64,000 nt of DNA from Wolbachia endosymbiont (group B) of Protocalliphora azurea (GCF_947251865.1 NZ_OX366394.1:558001-622000), one strand, 5' to 3'. Positions 1 to 9,892 are shown, counted from the stretch's first letter. A program made the numbers and translations. The notes: generated by a model from the sequence alone, not told the origin.

Positions 1-299
1 TGGTGACTAAAGATAATAAGGTAATTGGCATCGACATACAAAGTGGAAAAACAGTTTGGACATCTGATTTTATAGAGAATGTGCAATTGTTTGTTCCAAT
101 TATGTATGCCCATACGCTTTGGGTAACAAGTAATAAAGGTTCAATATTTGCTTTTCCTGGATCTGAAAGTACAGGAAGGGTAATTAAAATACCCGGTAAT
201 GTGTTTCATGCTCCAGTATTTACCCATGGTAAGATGTATATAACGACTGAAGGAAATGGTGTTTATTCTTTAGAAAATAGGTTTGTTTTTTATGACTGA
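1..299 (+). CDS. PQQ-type beta-propeller protein (BamB-like), C-terminal part
   Basis: Open from the left edge, so only the last ~98 residues are present and the true start lies outside the window. The text has the rhythm of PQQ/BamB propeller blades: VIGIDIQSGKTVWTSDF (strand, Gly-Lys turn, then the blade tryptophan), then TLWVTSNKGSIFAFPG, then MYITTEGNGVYSLEN. BamB is the outer-membrane lipoprotein that helps the BAM machine insert beta-barrel proteins. The signal peptide or lipobox cannot be seen here, so the subfamily is an inference. The TGA overlaps the start of lpdA by 8 bases, suggesting one transcript. Confidence 0.7.
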   Translation, partial: VTKDNKVIGIDIQSGKTVWTSDFIENVQLFVPIMYAHTLWVTSNKGSIFAFPGSESTGRVIKIPGNVFHAPVFTHGKMYITTEGNGVYSLENRFVFYD

Positions 300-1671
300 T
301 TATGATTTGATTATTATAGGTGGTGGTCCAGGTGGTTACAAATGCGCTATTGCTGCTGCAAAACTTGGACTCAAAGTTGCTTGTATAGACAAAAATAGCA
401 TTTTTGGTGGCACGTGTTTGCGAGTTGGGTGTATACCATCAAAAGCATTACTCCATTCCTCTTATCAGTATGCTAGCGCGAAAAATAATCTATCAAAACT
501 TGGCATAAAAGTTAAGGATGTAAGTCTCGATTTGAGAGAAATGATAGGCTATAAAGACGCTAGAGTTCAGGAGCTTGGAAAAGGCATAGAATATCTGTTT
601 AACCTTTACAAAATTACTAAGATCAATGGACTTGGAAAAATTACTTCTTTTGATCAAGGCAATCTTGAAGTTTCAGTTGAAGGTAAGGTACTGAAGGCAA
701 AAAATATAGTAATTGCAACTGGTTCTGATGTTAGTTCTCTACCAGGAATTGATATTGATGAGAAAAATATCATTTCATCAACTGGTGCATTGTCTTTAAC
801 TGAAGTACCAAAAAAACTTGTTGTAATTGGAGCTGGGGCAATAGGGCTTGAAATGTCTTCTGTATGGAGGAGGCTAGGGTCTGAAGTCACTGTAGTAGAA
901 TTTTTTGACAGAATCGCTGCAGCAATTGATGGAGAATTAAGTAAGTCTCTACTTTCTAGTCTACAAAAACAAGGAATAAAATTTTTACTTAGCACTAAAG
1001 TTGAGGGAATAAAACAAAGTAGTAACTCTTTGAGTGTGAAAGTTTGCTCTGTAAAAGATAATCAAACAAATACTATAGAGGCGGATAAGGTATTGGTGGC
1101 AGCAGGGCGCAAACCATGCTCTGAGGGTCTTGAAAAAATAGAAAAAGACAGTCGTGGCTTTATTAAAGTCAACAATAGTTATGAAACCAACGTAAAAGGA
1201 ATATTTGCTATTGGTGATGTGATTGGTGGAGCAATGCTTGCTCACAAAGCTGAGGAAGAAGGGGTGGCAGTTGCAGAGATACTAGCAAGGCAATTGCCTC
1301 ACGTTGATTATGAAATCATACCGTCAGTCATTTACACCCACCCTGCAGTTTCTTCAATCGGTAAAACTGAAGAAGAACTAAAAAGTGCTGGTCGAAAGTA
1401 TAAAGTTGGTAAATGTCAATTTGCTGCAAACGGTAGAGCAAAAGTCACTGACGATGCTGAGGGATTCGTGAAAGTTCTGACTTGTAGCAAAGCAGATACA
1501 ATACTCGGTGTACATATCATAGGAGCATACGCTGATACGCTAATCAATGAAGCAGCGGTTGCAATGGCATATGGTGCAGCAGCAGAGGATATATACAGAA
1601 TTTGTCACTCTCATCCTGATATAAATGAAGCCTTTAGGGATGCGTGCATCGATGCTTTCTTTAAAAAGTAA
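292..1671 (+). CDS. lpdA: dihydrolipoyl dehydrogenase (E3)
   Basis: FAD enzyme that reoxidises the lipoyl group of 2-oxo acid dehydrogenase complexes with NAD+. Seen in the 459 residues: FAD motif GGGPGG at residues 10-15; redox disulfide in GGTCLRVGCIPSK (C42, C47); NAD motif GAGAIGLE near the middle; second FAD motif FAIGDVIGG; and the C-terminal HSHPDINEAF with the catalytic His441/Glu446 pair. I chose the ATG at 292, which overlaps the previous stop by 8 bases; a TTG three codons upstream is less likely. Length is normal for the family. pdhA and sucB, also in this window, encode subunits of the complexes it serves. Confidence 0.97.
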   Translation: MTDYDLIIIGGGPGGYKCAIAAAKLGLKVACIDKNSIFGGTCLRVGCIPSKALLHSSYQYASAKNNLSKLGIKVKDVSLDLREMIGYKDARVQELGKGIEYLFNLYKITKINGLGKITSFDQGNLEVSVEGKVLKAKNIVIATGSDVSSLPGIDIDEKNIISSTGALSLTEVPKKLVVIGAGAIGLEMSSVWRRLGSEVTVVEFFDRIAAAIDGELSKSLLSSLQKQGIKFLLSTKVEGIKQSSNSLSVKVCSVKDNQTNTIEADKVLVAAGRKPCSEGLEKIEKDSRGFIKVNNSYETNVKGIFAIGDVIGGAMLAHKAEEEGVAVAEILARQLPHVDYEIIPSVIYTHPAVSSIGKTEEELKSAGRKYKVGKCQFAANGRAKVTDDAEGFVKVLTCSKADTILGVHIIGAYADTLINEAAVAMAYGAAAEDIYRICHSHPDINEAFRDACIDAFFKK

Positions 1672-1673
1672 CT

Positions 1674-2594
1674 GTGGACCTCGGTTCAATCATTGAAAAA
1701 TGGTATGATTGGCTAAAGTACAACAGGTCTTACTCACCAAACACTTTGGAGTCATACATGAGGGACCTCAAGGATCTTATAAGTTTCCTAAATACTCACA
1801 TTGGTGAAGAAGTAAATGTTGGCTCTTTAGAAAAATTAAGCATACCTGAACTGAGAAGTTGGTTTACCTCTCGTTATGCAAGAGGTGTAAATGCGAGATC
1901 TAACACTCGCGCATTGTCAGTAATCAGAAATTTTTTCAAATATATAAAAAACAATTATGAAATAAATAATGAAGCGGTATTTTCTTTATCAAGGCCAATT
2001 CAGAGAAGAACTCTACCTAAAGCACTTTCAATATCTAACATAGAAACTCTATTGAAAGAAATGAAATTGCCTGATCTAGGCGAGCCTTGGGTGGTAAAAA
2101 GAGAAATTGCAATTGTCGTTCTGCTATATGGTACGGGCTTAAGAATCACTGAAGCACTGAATCTTAAGGTTAGTGATATTAGCAATGAAAGTTTAATAGT
2201 AACAGGTAAGGGAGATAAACAAAGGCAGGTATTTATTCTTCCAGTAGTAAAAAAGTGTATACAAAAATATATAAAAGCTTGTCCCCACTTTGACGAAGCG
2301 GGACATCTTTTTGTCGGGGTAAGAGGAAAAAAATTGGGAAGAACTTATGTTGCTAATCGTTTGCAAAAAATAAGAAGATTTTTAAACTTACCAGAAATTT
2401 TATCTCCACATGCATTTCGCCATAGTTTTGCTACTCATTTGCTTCAGGAAGATATTGACATAAGATCAATACAACAGCTGCTTGGCCACTCAAGCCTTGA
2501 AACTACTCAAGTTTACACTCACCTAAATTATCAAGATGTCTTCAATATGTATAAAAACTTTCAGAAGAGTTTGAATAAAAAATCGAAATCTTAA
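1674..2594 (+). CDS. xerC: tyrosine recombinase, XerC type
   Basis: Site-specific recombinase that resolves chromosome dimers at dif. The 306 residues show an N-terminal SAM-like DNA-binding domain (RSYSPNTLESYMRDL) and a full catalytic set: Arg157 (GTGLRITE), lysine in GKGDK at 179-182, HxxR in HAFRHSFATHLL (His246, Arg249), His272 in LLGHSS and the nucleophile Tyr281 in TTQVYTHLNYQD. The last motif with its YTHL(N/D)(Y/F)Q run is closer to XerC than XerD, but the two are hard to separate by eye. It starts with GTG two bases after lpdA, so it is probably co-transcribed with it. Confidence 0.88.
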   Translation: MDLGSIIEKWYDWLKYNRSYSPNTLESYMRDLKDLISFLNTHIGEEVNVGSLEKLSIPELRSWFTSRYARGVNARSNTRALSVIRNFFKYIKNNYEINNEAVFSLSRPIQRRTLPKALSISNIETLLKEMKLPDLGEPWVVKREIAIVVLLYGTGLRITEALNLKVSDISNESLIVTGKGDKQRQVFILPVVKKCIQKYIKACPHFDEAGHLFVGVRGKKLGRTYVANRLQKIRRFLNLPEILSPHAFRHSFATHLLQEDIDIRSIQQLLGHSSLETTQVYTHLNYQDVFNMYKNFQKSLNKKSKS

Positions 2595-2734
2595 CTTCGT
2601 CTTAAATCGATAATATTGCCGAACTGAGTGCTTGCAACATCATTCAGTACTGTACTTGCTTTATATAAGCAATAGTGACCAGCAGAGAAGAAAGCAAAAA
2701 CGTTTTGCAAAAGGTTATGAATGAAAGAGAATAG

Positions 2735-2808
2735 ACAGCAGAATTTAAATTAGAAGCTATGTAAAGAAACAAGTCAAGCAAATAGCAAAAGAGCTAGGCT
2801 CTGTGTAC
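2735..2808 (+). pseudogene. IS3-family orfA remnant
   Basis: Broken reading frame with pieces TAEFKLEAM and, after a frame change, VKQIAKELGSVY. These match the helix-turn-helix start of IS3-family OrfA proteins (YTAEFKLEAV...VKQIAKELG). Several stops and a frame change show it is dead. Its 3' edge is interrupted by the deleted IS5 copy that follows. The rest of 2595-3276 holds no gene. Confidence 0.55.
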
Positions 2809-2994
2809 AAAATGTTAGCAGGTCAAATTAATTGAGGACGGGGATTTGCGACTAAAGTTCATGCACTTGTTGACGTACTGGGAAACCCATTCAAATTTAT
2901 TTTGACCTCAGGCTAGAGGAACAAAATTACTCAGTTGACTAAAAATGTCTCTAGCTACACTATATGGCTTCTTTAAAATTTTGTTTACAGAGCC
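2797..2994 (+). mobile_element. internally deleted IS5-family element
   Basis: About 200 bases bounded by inverted ends: GGCTCTGTGTACAAAAT on the left, and on the right the reverse complement of GGCTCTGTAAACAAAATT. CTAG flanks both ends (2794-2797 and 2994-2997), consistent with a short target duplication. Between them an in-frame piece at 2836-2916 reads GRGFATKVHALVDVLGNP followed by a few more residues and TAG; this is the signature block of IS5/IS1031-type transposases (TKIHALVDALGNP). Most of the transposase has been lost, leaving a MITE-like relic sitting in the IS3 relic. Confidence 0.6.
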
Positions 2995-3078
2995 TAGAAA
3001 GAAAGCTGAGGAAAAGTAGAGGTTACCTTTACATATGAACTACATCTCAACCTGATATTGTCGTTCCTAATATGTTGG

Positions 3079-3183
3079 ATTTCTTGCATAACTCGAATTC
3101 AAAAGTTGATGTCATTCCAGCGCGTGACACTGGAATCCAGATATTGGGTTCCAGCTGGGATGACACCTGTTTATGCAAGAAAT
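3079..3183. repeat. palindromic intergenic repeat
   Basis: Outer arms ATTTCTTGCATAA (3079-3091) and TTATGCAAGAAAT (3171-3183) are exact inverted copies. Inside them GTCATTCCAG pairs with CTGGGATGAC with one mismatch, and the core reads GACACTGGAATCC. The whole can fold into one long hairpin. Related cores with CAGTGTC/GACACTGG occur at several other intergenic places in this window. Confidence 0.7.
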
Positions 3184-3276
3184 CTATTGAAAATTGAGTT
3201 AAACTAAAAATTCAGTTTGACACACTTTTGTTAAACATTTTTGGGACGTTAAAATAAACAGATAAATAATTTTCTC

Positions 3277-6200
3277 TTAAGCTACTTCAACACTTTCATC
3301 ATGGGTTAAAAGCAACTCCACAAGTTCTTGGCAGTTATCAACTGCACAGTCCAGTACTGTATTCCCTAAATTATTTCTAGCGTTAACGTTTGCATTGTGT
3401 TTTAGTAGCGTCCTCGTTATATCAACCTTTTGCCTAATAACAGCCAAGTGTAGTGCAGTGTTGCCATCTTTATCCTTAGCATTAATATTAGCACCTTCTC
3501 GAATAAGGCATTCTGCAATATTGCAGCTTCCAGATAAAGCAGAGTAGTGTAATAGAGTTCTACTATTTCTATCTCTAGCATTAACATTAGCACCTTTATT
3601 GATTAGAAACTCCACTATTCTTAAGTCTCCACTGAAAGTGGCTTTATAGACAACGCGGTGTAACGCTGTTTCGCCATATTCATTCTTGGCATTAACATTA
3701 GCACCTTTTTCAATTAGGCACTTCACTACATTTAATTTTCCATTCTCAGCAGCAAAAAATAATGGGCTTCTGTAGTGTTCGTCCCTAGCATCAACATAAG
3801 CATCCTCATTAATTAGGTGTTCCACTATACCCAATTCCCCAACGTCAGCAGCTAAATGTAATGGAGTCATACCACAATTGTCTTTAGCGTCAATATTAGC
3901 ATACCTTTTGATTAGATATTCCACCATATCTAGATCTCCATTTATAGCAGCAATGTGTAATGGAGTCCTGCCATATTCGCCTTTAGCATTAATGTTATTA
4001 TTTTTAATAATCAGGTATTTTACTATATCCAATTCCCCAGCGTAATAAGCAGCTGAATGCAATGGAGTATTATCATATTTATCTTTAGTATTAGTGCTAG
4101 CACCTTTATTGACTAGACATTTCATTACATTCAAATTTCCACTCTTAGCAGCAATATGCAACAAAGTTTGACCGTGATTGTCCTTAACATTAACAATTTT
4201 TACCAATTCACCTGGGTAATATTTTTCTATATGTGTTATTATTGCACTAATTGCTTTACAATCACCACTTTCAGCAAGCAAGTGCAAAGGGGTGCTTTTC
4301 CTTATAAACAGTGTTCCTCCATATACATAAAATGAGTTAAAGTAAAAGTTATCAATCAACTTACCGTATGTACTTGCGTATCCCCATACAAATGCAATAT
4401 GGCTCATACTACCTTGTGCTAAACCACCACTGTTTATCAATTCCAAAGCTTTCCTTAGAACTTCCTCTTCTTGTCGGTTCTCTTGTAATTTTAATCTTGT
4501 TACTTTTTGTACTAGACTGTGGATATTTAATACACTTTGGTTTTGTTCACCGCCCACCATGGAATATCTCACAAGTAAACGGATGGCTAGCTTTAACTGC
4601 TTTTTCTTATAATCACTTACCGAATTTAAGAATATTTCTCTAGCGATTTTATCAGGTGCAAAATAAGCCAAAACATCTAAAATCTCTGAAGCTAATGGTC
4701 CATATTGTTCATCACTTCTTACTTTATCCATCGTAACTTCCCAAGCTGTAAAAGTTGTTTTAGTATAGTTATTATCAATTCCTTGAAATATTTTAGACTT
4801 AAGCAACTTCTTAGCTTTCTTTTCATACTCTTTTAGGTAATCACTAATTTTAAACTTCTCTATTATTCTCTGATCTTCGATATATGATATTGCTTGTTGT
4901 ATAGCTAAAGGAAAGCATTGCAACCTTCTTACCAAATTTTCTATCTCCCGATCTTGCGATTTATCTTTTTTTAGTATATTAAATCCTTTTTTAACAAACT
5001 CTATAGCGTCTCTTTGTTCCAATTCTCCTAGCTTTATAACGTCTATTCCCTTTTCCAGTTCCTGATCATGCGAGGTAATCAAAATATGAGGCTTGTTAAG
5101 ATCAGGAGATAAAGAAAATGGCAAAAATTTACTTATCTTTTTGTACTCTTGAACGTTATCGAAAATGAACAGGCTCCTCCTTCTTGCGAAGAAAGCATAT
5201 ACTTCTCTAACAATAGTTTCTATCGTTTTGTCGTTTCCATACTTATCTTTAGGGGAAATACCTAATCTATTTCTAGCTAACCTTAAGAAAGAATCTTTCA
5301 TAGCTTCAAAGTTTTCAGCGTCTATCCATATAACATTGTCGTCATAATATCTTCTATATTTACAAGCATATTTTCTAGCTAACTGGCTTTTTCCCATCCC
5401 CCCAGGACCACTAATAGACGTTATGTATGAAATTACAGCACCTTTGGGATTGCGTTGTAGCGAATCATGTAGCATTCCCAATTCCTCATCTCTTCCTGTA
5501 AATAGTCTGACTGGACCTCTTACATCAAACCATACCGCTCCTAAAATTTCCTCTCTTATTTTTTCAAAAAACTCATTTATTTCTTCATGTGATAGAAACT
5601 TTCCCTCTCTTGCTTTCATCCAATCCAGAACTTCTACCAGAAAGCGACCATAAACGTTCTTTTTATCGATATTATTAAATTCTTTGCCTAACTCATTCTC
5701 AATGATTTCCGCTAGTTTTATCTCGTTAGGTTGATTTACTGCAAATACTAATTTATCAAAAAATTCCCTTATATTCTCTTCTAACTTGCCTTCATTTGTC
5801 ATTCGCTCAAACTCACGTTGCCATACCTGATTTCTTTCCAATTTTCTTTTTGAGTTTTGATCTGATTTACCTTGAAGTTCTTTTATCTCCTTTTCCAATT
5901 CTTCTATTGCTTCTTTTACAGCACTCTTAAATGCCGGTTGCACTATTGAAATCATGTTATCGTGAGTACAAGAGAACTTGTATCTCGTACCGCCGTATTT
6001 AAAAAAAATATCACTAGTGCTTATTACTTCAACTGCAATTTCTATTCCTTTGTTTGGTCCCGAAGTTTTTGCTTTCAACTTTTTTATTGTATTTTGTGTT
6101 GTACTTTGAGCTAGATCGAAACCGATATTAGTACAGATAGTAAAGTCCTTTAGGTCACCATCTGCAAAATCTGGATTAATTTTAATCTTTAGATAGGAAA

Positions 6201-6513
6201 CAAAATATTTTGGAACGCTAAATTCACCACTTTTATTTTTTGAAAGCAATTTACCTACACCGATTTTTTCGCATTCATTTTGCTTGTGTTTGTTTTGTAT
6301 AAACCTATGTACTATTTTTTCATTTTTCCTATCCTGAAAAACAATATCATCAAAACCCGTAGCTGATTCCATTTCTGTAGCTAAACGGAAAGAATATCCA
6401 ACATCTACTGCACGTTTGAGAAGCAGCATTACCCACTTTAGTTGGTAGATATCACCATGAAGAGACCGCTTTCTTCCCCAAGCAGGATAAGTTTCAGGCA
6501 TCCTCAACCTCAC
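3277..6513 (-). CDS. nuclease-like / NB-ARC NTPase / ankyrin-repeat protein
   Basis: A 1,078-residue STAND-type protein. Residues 1-80 (LHGDIYQLKWVMLL, then FDDIVF, then FIQNKHKQ) have the order expected of a PD-(D/E)xK fold: acidic D55/D56 and Q73-x-K75, as in the DUF4297-type nuclease heads of some defence proteins. This reading is by eye. Residues ~330-700 are an NB-ARC module: GRDEE, P-loop GPGGMGKS (369-376), Walker B SLFIFDN (D452), ILITSHD, a GLPL-like CFPLAIQQA, and a winged-helix VLNIHSLVQ. Residues ~738-1065 hold ten ankyrin repeats (TPLHLAA type). NB-ARC proteins use ATP-driven oligomerisation to switch on an effector domain. No signal peptide is seen. It stands alone, with IS relics on its downstream side and gatB, a core gene, upstream. 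Role in host interaction or phage defence is unknown. Confidence 0.85.
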   Translation of the reverse strand: MRLRMPETYPAWGRKRSLHGDIYQLKWVMLLLKRAVDVGYSFRLATEMESATGFDDIVFQDRKNEKIVHRFIQNKHKQNECEKIGVGKLLSKNKSGEFSVPKYFVSYLKIKINPDFADGDLKDFTICTNIGFDLAQSTTQNTIKKLKAKTSGPNKGIEIAVEVISTSDIFFKYGGTRYKFSCTHDNMISIVQPAFKSAVKEAIEELEKEIKELQGKSDQNSKRKLERNQVWQREFERMTNEGKLEENIREFFDKLVFAVNQPNEIKLAEIIENELGKEFNNIDKKNVYGRFLVEVLDWMKAREGKFLSHEEINEFFEKIREEILGAVWFDVRGPVRLFTGRDEELGMLHDSLQRNPKGAVISYITSISGPGGMGKSQLARKYACKYRRYYDDNVIWIDAENFEAMKDSFLRLARNRLGISPKDKYGNDKTIETIVREVYAFFARRRSLFIFDNVQEYKKISKFLPFSLSPDLNKPHILITSHDQELEKGIDVIKLGELEQRDAIEFVKKGFNILKKDKSQDREIENLVRRLQCFPLAIQQAISYIEDQRIIEKFKISDYLKEYEKKAKKLLKSKIFQGIDNNYTKTTFTAWEVTMDKVRSDEQYGPLASEILDVLAYFAPDKIAREIFLNSVSDYKKKQLKLAIRLLVRYSMVGGEQNQSVLNIHSLVQKVTRLKLQENRQEEEVLRKALELINSGGLAQGSMSHIAFVWGYASTYGKLIDNFYFNSFYVYGGTLFIRKSTPLHLLAESGDCKAISAIITHIEKYYPGELVKIVNVKDNHGQTLLHIAAKSGNLNVMKCLVNKGASTNTKDKYDNTPLHSAAYYAGELDIVKYLIIKNNNINAKGEYGRTPLHIAAINGDLDMVEYLIKRYANIDAKDNCGMTPLHLAADVGELGIVEHLINEDAYVDARDEHYRSPLFFAAENGKLNVVKCLIEKGANVNAKNEYGETALHRVVYKATFSGDLRIVEFLINKGANVNARDRNSRTLLHYSALSGSCNIAECLIREGANINAKDKDGNTALHLAVIRQKVDITRTLLKHNANVNARNNLGNTVLDCAVDNCQELVELLLTHDESVEVA

Positions 6514-6633
6514 ATAATTTTAAAAACAGTACCAACAAATGGTAAAAAAGTTATATGTCATGATATACAGATATCGTAACAAAGACCTTGGAATATCTAC
6601 GAGATGTGCTGTTATGTAAATAAAAAAATGTGA

Positions 6634-8058
6634 CTAATTACTTAATCTCTCACTCAAAATTGAATTCACCACATCAGGGCTGGCTTTTCCCTTAGTGGAT
6701 TTCATAACTTCGCCAACAAAGAATCCGTATAATCTTGTTTTACCGCTTTTATATTCTTGAACTTTATCTTGGTTGTTATTGACGATTGTGTCGATAATTT
6801 CCGATATTTGATCTCTATCGGTTATTTGCTTGAGGTCCTGTTCTTCTATAATCAAAGACGCAGGTTTGCCAGTTTCAAACATAATATCAAAAACTTGTTT
6901 GCCAAGTTTAGCAGAGATCGTTCCATCGACGATAAAGTCGAGGAGCTCGGACAAAGCATCTGCTTTAATTGGGGAGCTAACAATATCAATATTTGCTTTG
7001 TTTAAACGACCGAAAAGCTCTACGGTTAACCAGGTAACTGCAATCTTTGAATCATGCTTTTTTATTAATTCCTCAAAGTAATCAGCGGTTGCTTTATCAG
7101 AAGTGATAACGTCTGCATCGTATTCATTTATACCTAATTCATTAATGTACCGCAGTTTTTTTTGATCTGGTAACTCGGGTAAAGATGATTTAATAGAATC
7201 AATTTTGTCTTGGCTTATTTCAACAGGTAGCAAATCAGGTTCAGGGAAATATCTATAGTCACTTGAATCTTCTTTGCTTCTCATCACTTTTGTTTTTCCT
7301 AAAGTGACATCAAACAATAAGGTATCTTGACTTATTTCTCCTCCGCTTTCCAAAATTTTGATCTGCCTTTGTGCTTCATAATCTATAGCTTGTACAATAT
7401 AACGTATTGAATTTAAGTTTTTTATTTCACAACGAGTGCCAAATGTGCTACTACCCTTTGGGCGAACAGAAACATTTGCATCACAGCGAAGTGACCCCTT
7501 TTCCATATCACCATCACATGAACCGATGTAACGCAAAATCTGCCTCAATTTTTTCATGAATTCTGCAGCTTCTGCAGATGAACGAAGATCTGGCTCTGAA
7601 ACAATTTCCATTAAAGCAACACCTGCACGATTTAAATCTACGTAAGTTTTGCTTTCTTCATGAATACTCTTTCCTGCATCTTGCTCTAAGTGAATTCTTG
7701 CGATTCTTATTTCTTTTTCATTATTATTGATAAACACTTTACCATTTTTAACTATTGGCTCAAAGAACTGGGTTATTTGGTAACCTTGTGGTAAATCGGG
7801 ATAAAAATAATTTTTCCGGTCAAAGTAAGAGCATTTATTAATTTCTGCAGAAATTGCAAGTCCGGTGCATATTGCTTGCTCTATGCAGCTATAATTTAAT
7901 ACTGGTAGTGTACCTGGCATTGCTGCATCAACTAGAGAAACTTGAGTATTGTGCTCAGTGCCAAATTCCGTTAGTGAACTAGAAAATAGCTTTGTCTTAG
8001 AAGAAACCTGAGCGTGTACCTCAAGTCCAATTACTGTCTCCCAGTTTTCTTTTGTCAT
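6634..8058 (-). CDS. gatB: Asp-tRNA(Asn)/Glu-tRNA(Gln) amidotransferase subunit B
   Basis: Subunit of GatCAB, which converts misacylated Glu-tRNA(Gln) or Asp-tRNA(Asn) to the correct amide form; needed where GlnRS or AsnRS is absent. Seen in 474 residues: N-terminal VIGLEVHAQ, the kinase-domain block [34 protein letters not shown], and the C-terminal YqeY-like tail ending [20 protein letters not shown]. Length and motifs are complete. gatA and gatC are not adjacent. The gene is monocistronic in appearance, with about 120 bases to the NB-ARC gene start. Confidence 0.97.
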   Translation of the reverse strand: MTKENWETVIGLEVHAQVSSKTKLFSSSLTEFGTEHNTQVSLVDAAMPGTLPVLNYSCIEQAICTGLAISAEINKCSYFDRKNYFYPDLPQGYQITQFFEPIVKNGKVFINNNEKEIRIARIHLEQDAGKSIHEESKTYVDLNRAGVALMEIVSEPDLRSSAEAAEFMKKLRQILRYIGSCDGDMEKGSLRCDANVSVRPKGSSTFGTRCEIKNLNSIRYIVQAIDYEAQRQIKILESGGEISQDTLLFDVTLGKTKVMRSKEDSSDYRYFPEPDLLPVEISQDKIDSIKSSLPELPDQKKLRYINELGINEYDADVITSDKATADYFEELIKKHDSKIAVTWLTVELFGRLNKANIDIVSSPIKADALSELLDFIVDGTISAKLGKQVFDIMFETGKPASLIIEEQDLKQITDRDQISEIIDTIVNNNQDKVQEYKSGKTRLYGFFVGEVMKSTKGKASPDVVNSILSERLSN

Positions 8059-8263
8059 GTATTTTATTCAATTAATAACTTTATATTCTGCAAACTAGCA
8101 CAAAAAGTCAAATAAAACTCATTTAACCTATGATCCAAGAGCGGTGTATATCAATAATATAAGAGTTACTACAGTTTCTATTGACTAGGCTGTTATATAA
8201 TAAAGTTAAGTGCTGCCAAAAAATATCTATAGTAGGCCAAAACATAATTTTGATGGCAACTGA

Positions 8264-9244
8264 TTAGCTAACAAATTTATAAACATCAGTATACAGCTCA
8301 TCAATCTCTGGCTCTTTACTACTTTTAGCAAAATCTTCTGACTTTTTTACTAAGTCTCGTATTTCCTTATCAATAGCTTTGCATTCTTCATCAGAAGCTA
8401 TTTTATTATCTTTCATATACTGCTTTAAATTACTTATAGGATCATGATTTTGCTTCATATCTTCAACTTCTTCTTTTGTGCGATAAGTAGCAGGATCTGA
8501 CATCGAATGGCCACGATATCGATATGTCTTCATTTCAAGCAAGAGAGGTCCTTTTCCCCCACGTACGTGCTCAGCTATTTCACTTGTTACCTCATAGACA
8601 GAGAAAAAATCCATTCCATCAACTTGTTTTCCAGGAATACCAAAACTCTCTCCTCTTTTATATAGTTCAGTTACTAAAGTTGATCTTTGCACAGAAGTTC
8701 CCATTGCGTATTCGTTATTTTCTATGATATAAACCACAGGTAACTTCCACAAAGATGCCATATTAAATGATTCATATACTTGTCCTTGATTTGCAGCACC
8801 GTCACCAAAATATGTGAATACAACGTTATCTTTTTTCTTGTATTTATTAGCAAATGCTATTCCTGTACCAATTGGGACTTGTGCACCTACTATTCCATGT
8901 CCACCAAAGAAATTTTTTTCAACATCAAATATGTGCATGGAGCCACCTTTACCTTTTGAACACCCTGTTTCTTTGCCGTTTAGTTCTGCCATCACAACAT
9001 TTGGATCAGAATTACATGCAAGCATTAAGCCATGGTCTCTATAGCTTGTGATAAAAGCATCACCAGGTTTTGATGCAGCTTGAGTCCCAACTGCAACTGC
9101 TTCTTGCCCTATTGATAAGTGACAGAATCCGCCTATTAATCCCATTCCGTATAATTGTCCTGCTTTTTCCTCAAATCTGCGTATTAGAAGCATTTTTCTG
9201 TAGAACCCAATCACTTGCTCTTTAGTGAAATTTCCTGCTTTCAT
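8264..9244 (-). CDS. pdhA: pyruvate dehydrogenase E1 component, alpha subunit
   Basis: Thiamine-diphosphate subunit that decarboxylates pyruvate and passes the acetyl group to the E2 lipoyl arm. The 326 residues contain the TPP motif GDGAANQGQVYESFNMA with the later NN of IENNEYAMGT, the E1-alpha block RGHSMSDPATYRTKEEV carrying the phosphorylation-loop region, and an N-terminal FYRKMLLIRRFEEKAGQLY. Length is typical for the heterotetrameric form, so a separate pdhB must exist elsewhere. It is transcribed away from hemJ; the 65-base gap between the two starts should hold promoters for both. Confidence 0.95.
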   Translation of the reverse strand: MKAGNFTKEQVIGFYRKMLLIRRFEEKAGQLYGMGLIGGFCHLSIGQEAVAVGTQAASKPGDAFITSYRDHGLMLACNSDPNVVMAELNGKETGCSKGKGGSMHIFDVEKNFFGGHGIVGAQVPIGTGIAFANKYKKKDNVVFTYFGDGAANQGQVYESFNMASLWKLPVVYIIENNEYAMGTSVQRSTLVTELYKRGESFGIPGKQVDGMDFFSVYEVTSEIAEHVRGGKGPLLLEMKTYRYRGHSMSDPATYRTKEEVEDMKQNHDPISNLKQYMKDNKIASDEECKAIDKEIRDLVKKSEDFAKSSKEPEIDELYTDVYKFVS

Positions 9245-9309
9245 ATTGACTTTCTTTTATTAAATTGAGATCATACCAGAAATTTTTAACATTTTATAAT
9301 ACTATCTAT

Positions 9310-9738
9310 ATGGGCTACTATCACTGGCTTGAAGCTTTTCACGTTATCTCTGTAATTATGTGGGTGGCAGGTATGCTCTATTTGCCAAGGCTTTATGTTT
9401 ATCATGCATCTGTAAAACCAGGGTCAGAAAATGACAGCTTACTTCAAATAATGGAGAAGAGACTCCTTAGATATATCATAAACCCTGCAATGCTTTTCTC
9501 CCTTAGTTTTGGAATTATGCTAATGATTATTAGGGAAGCATATCGCGAAGGGTGGTTTCATGTAAAAGCGCTAGCATTATTCTTAATGTTTGCTATTCAT
9601 GTCCTACTTGCAAAGCATAGGAAAAATTTTGCAGTGGGCTTGAATAAGAAAACTCACGTTTATTTTCGTGTTTTAAACGAAGCAGTAACAGTGTTAATAA
9701 TAATTATAGTTATTATGGTTATTGTAAAACCTTTTTGA
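9310..9738 (+). CDS. hemJ: protoporphyrinogen IX oxidase, HemJ family
   Basis: Small integral membrane protein for the penultimate step of heme synthesis (oxidation of protoporphyrinogen IX). The text HWLEAFHVISVIMWVAG followed by MLYLPRLYVYHA is the family signature, with the conserved His in helix 1, and the C-terminal block has the usual KHRKNF run and a final hydrophobic helix. I use the ATG at 9310 (142 residues), since HemJ proteins start close to this YYHWLEAFH motif; an upstream TTG would add 15 residues without support. Heme made here would feed ctaB and the oxidase genes just downstream. Confidence 0.9.
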   Translation: MGYYHWLEAFHVISVIMWVAGMLYLPRLYVYHASVKPGSENDSLLQIMEKRLLRYIINPAMLFSLSFGIMLMIIREAYREGWFHVKALALFLMFAIHVLLAKHRKNFAVGLNKKTHVYFRVLNEAVTVLIIIIVIMVIVKPF

Positions 9739-9892
9739 TTTTCTAGCCTAATGATGAACCATTGAATGGAGTATAAGAATTGTTACTAAATAGTTTATTC
9801 TGATGTTCCGTAGTCTAAGTAAAGTACTTAAGGTATAGATTCTTTGTTTTTGTGTGTTATCCTGGTTAACAAGAATTCGCAGTAGTATTATA

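Noticed and set aside
6757..7081. Two plus-strand frames of about 82 residues inside gatB
   Set aside because: They lie wholly within a well-supported gene on the other strand and have no protein-like features; shadows.
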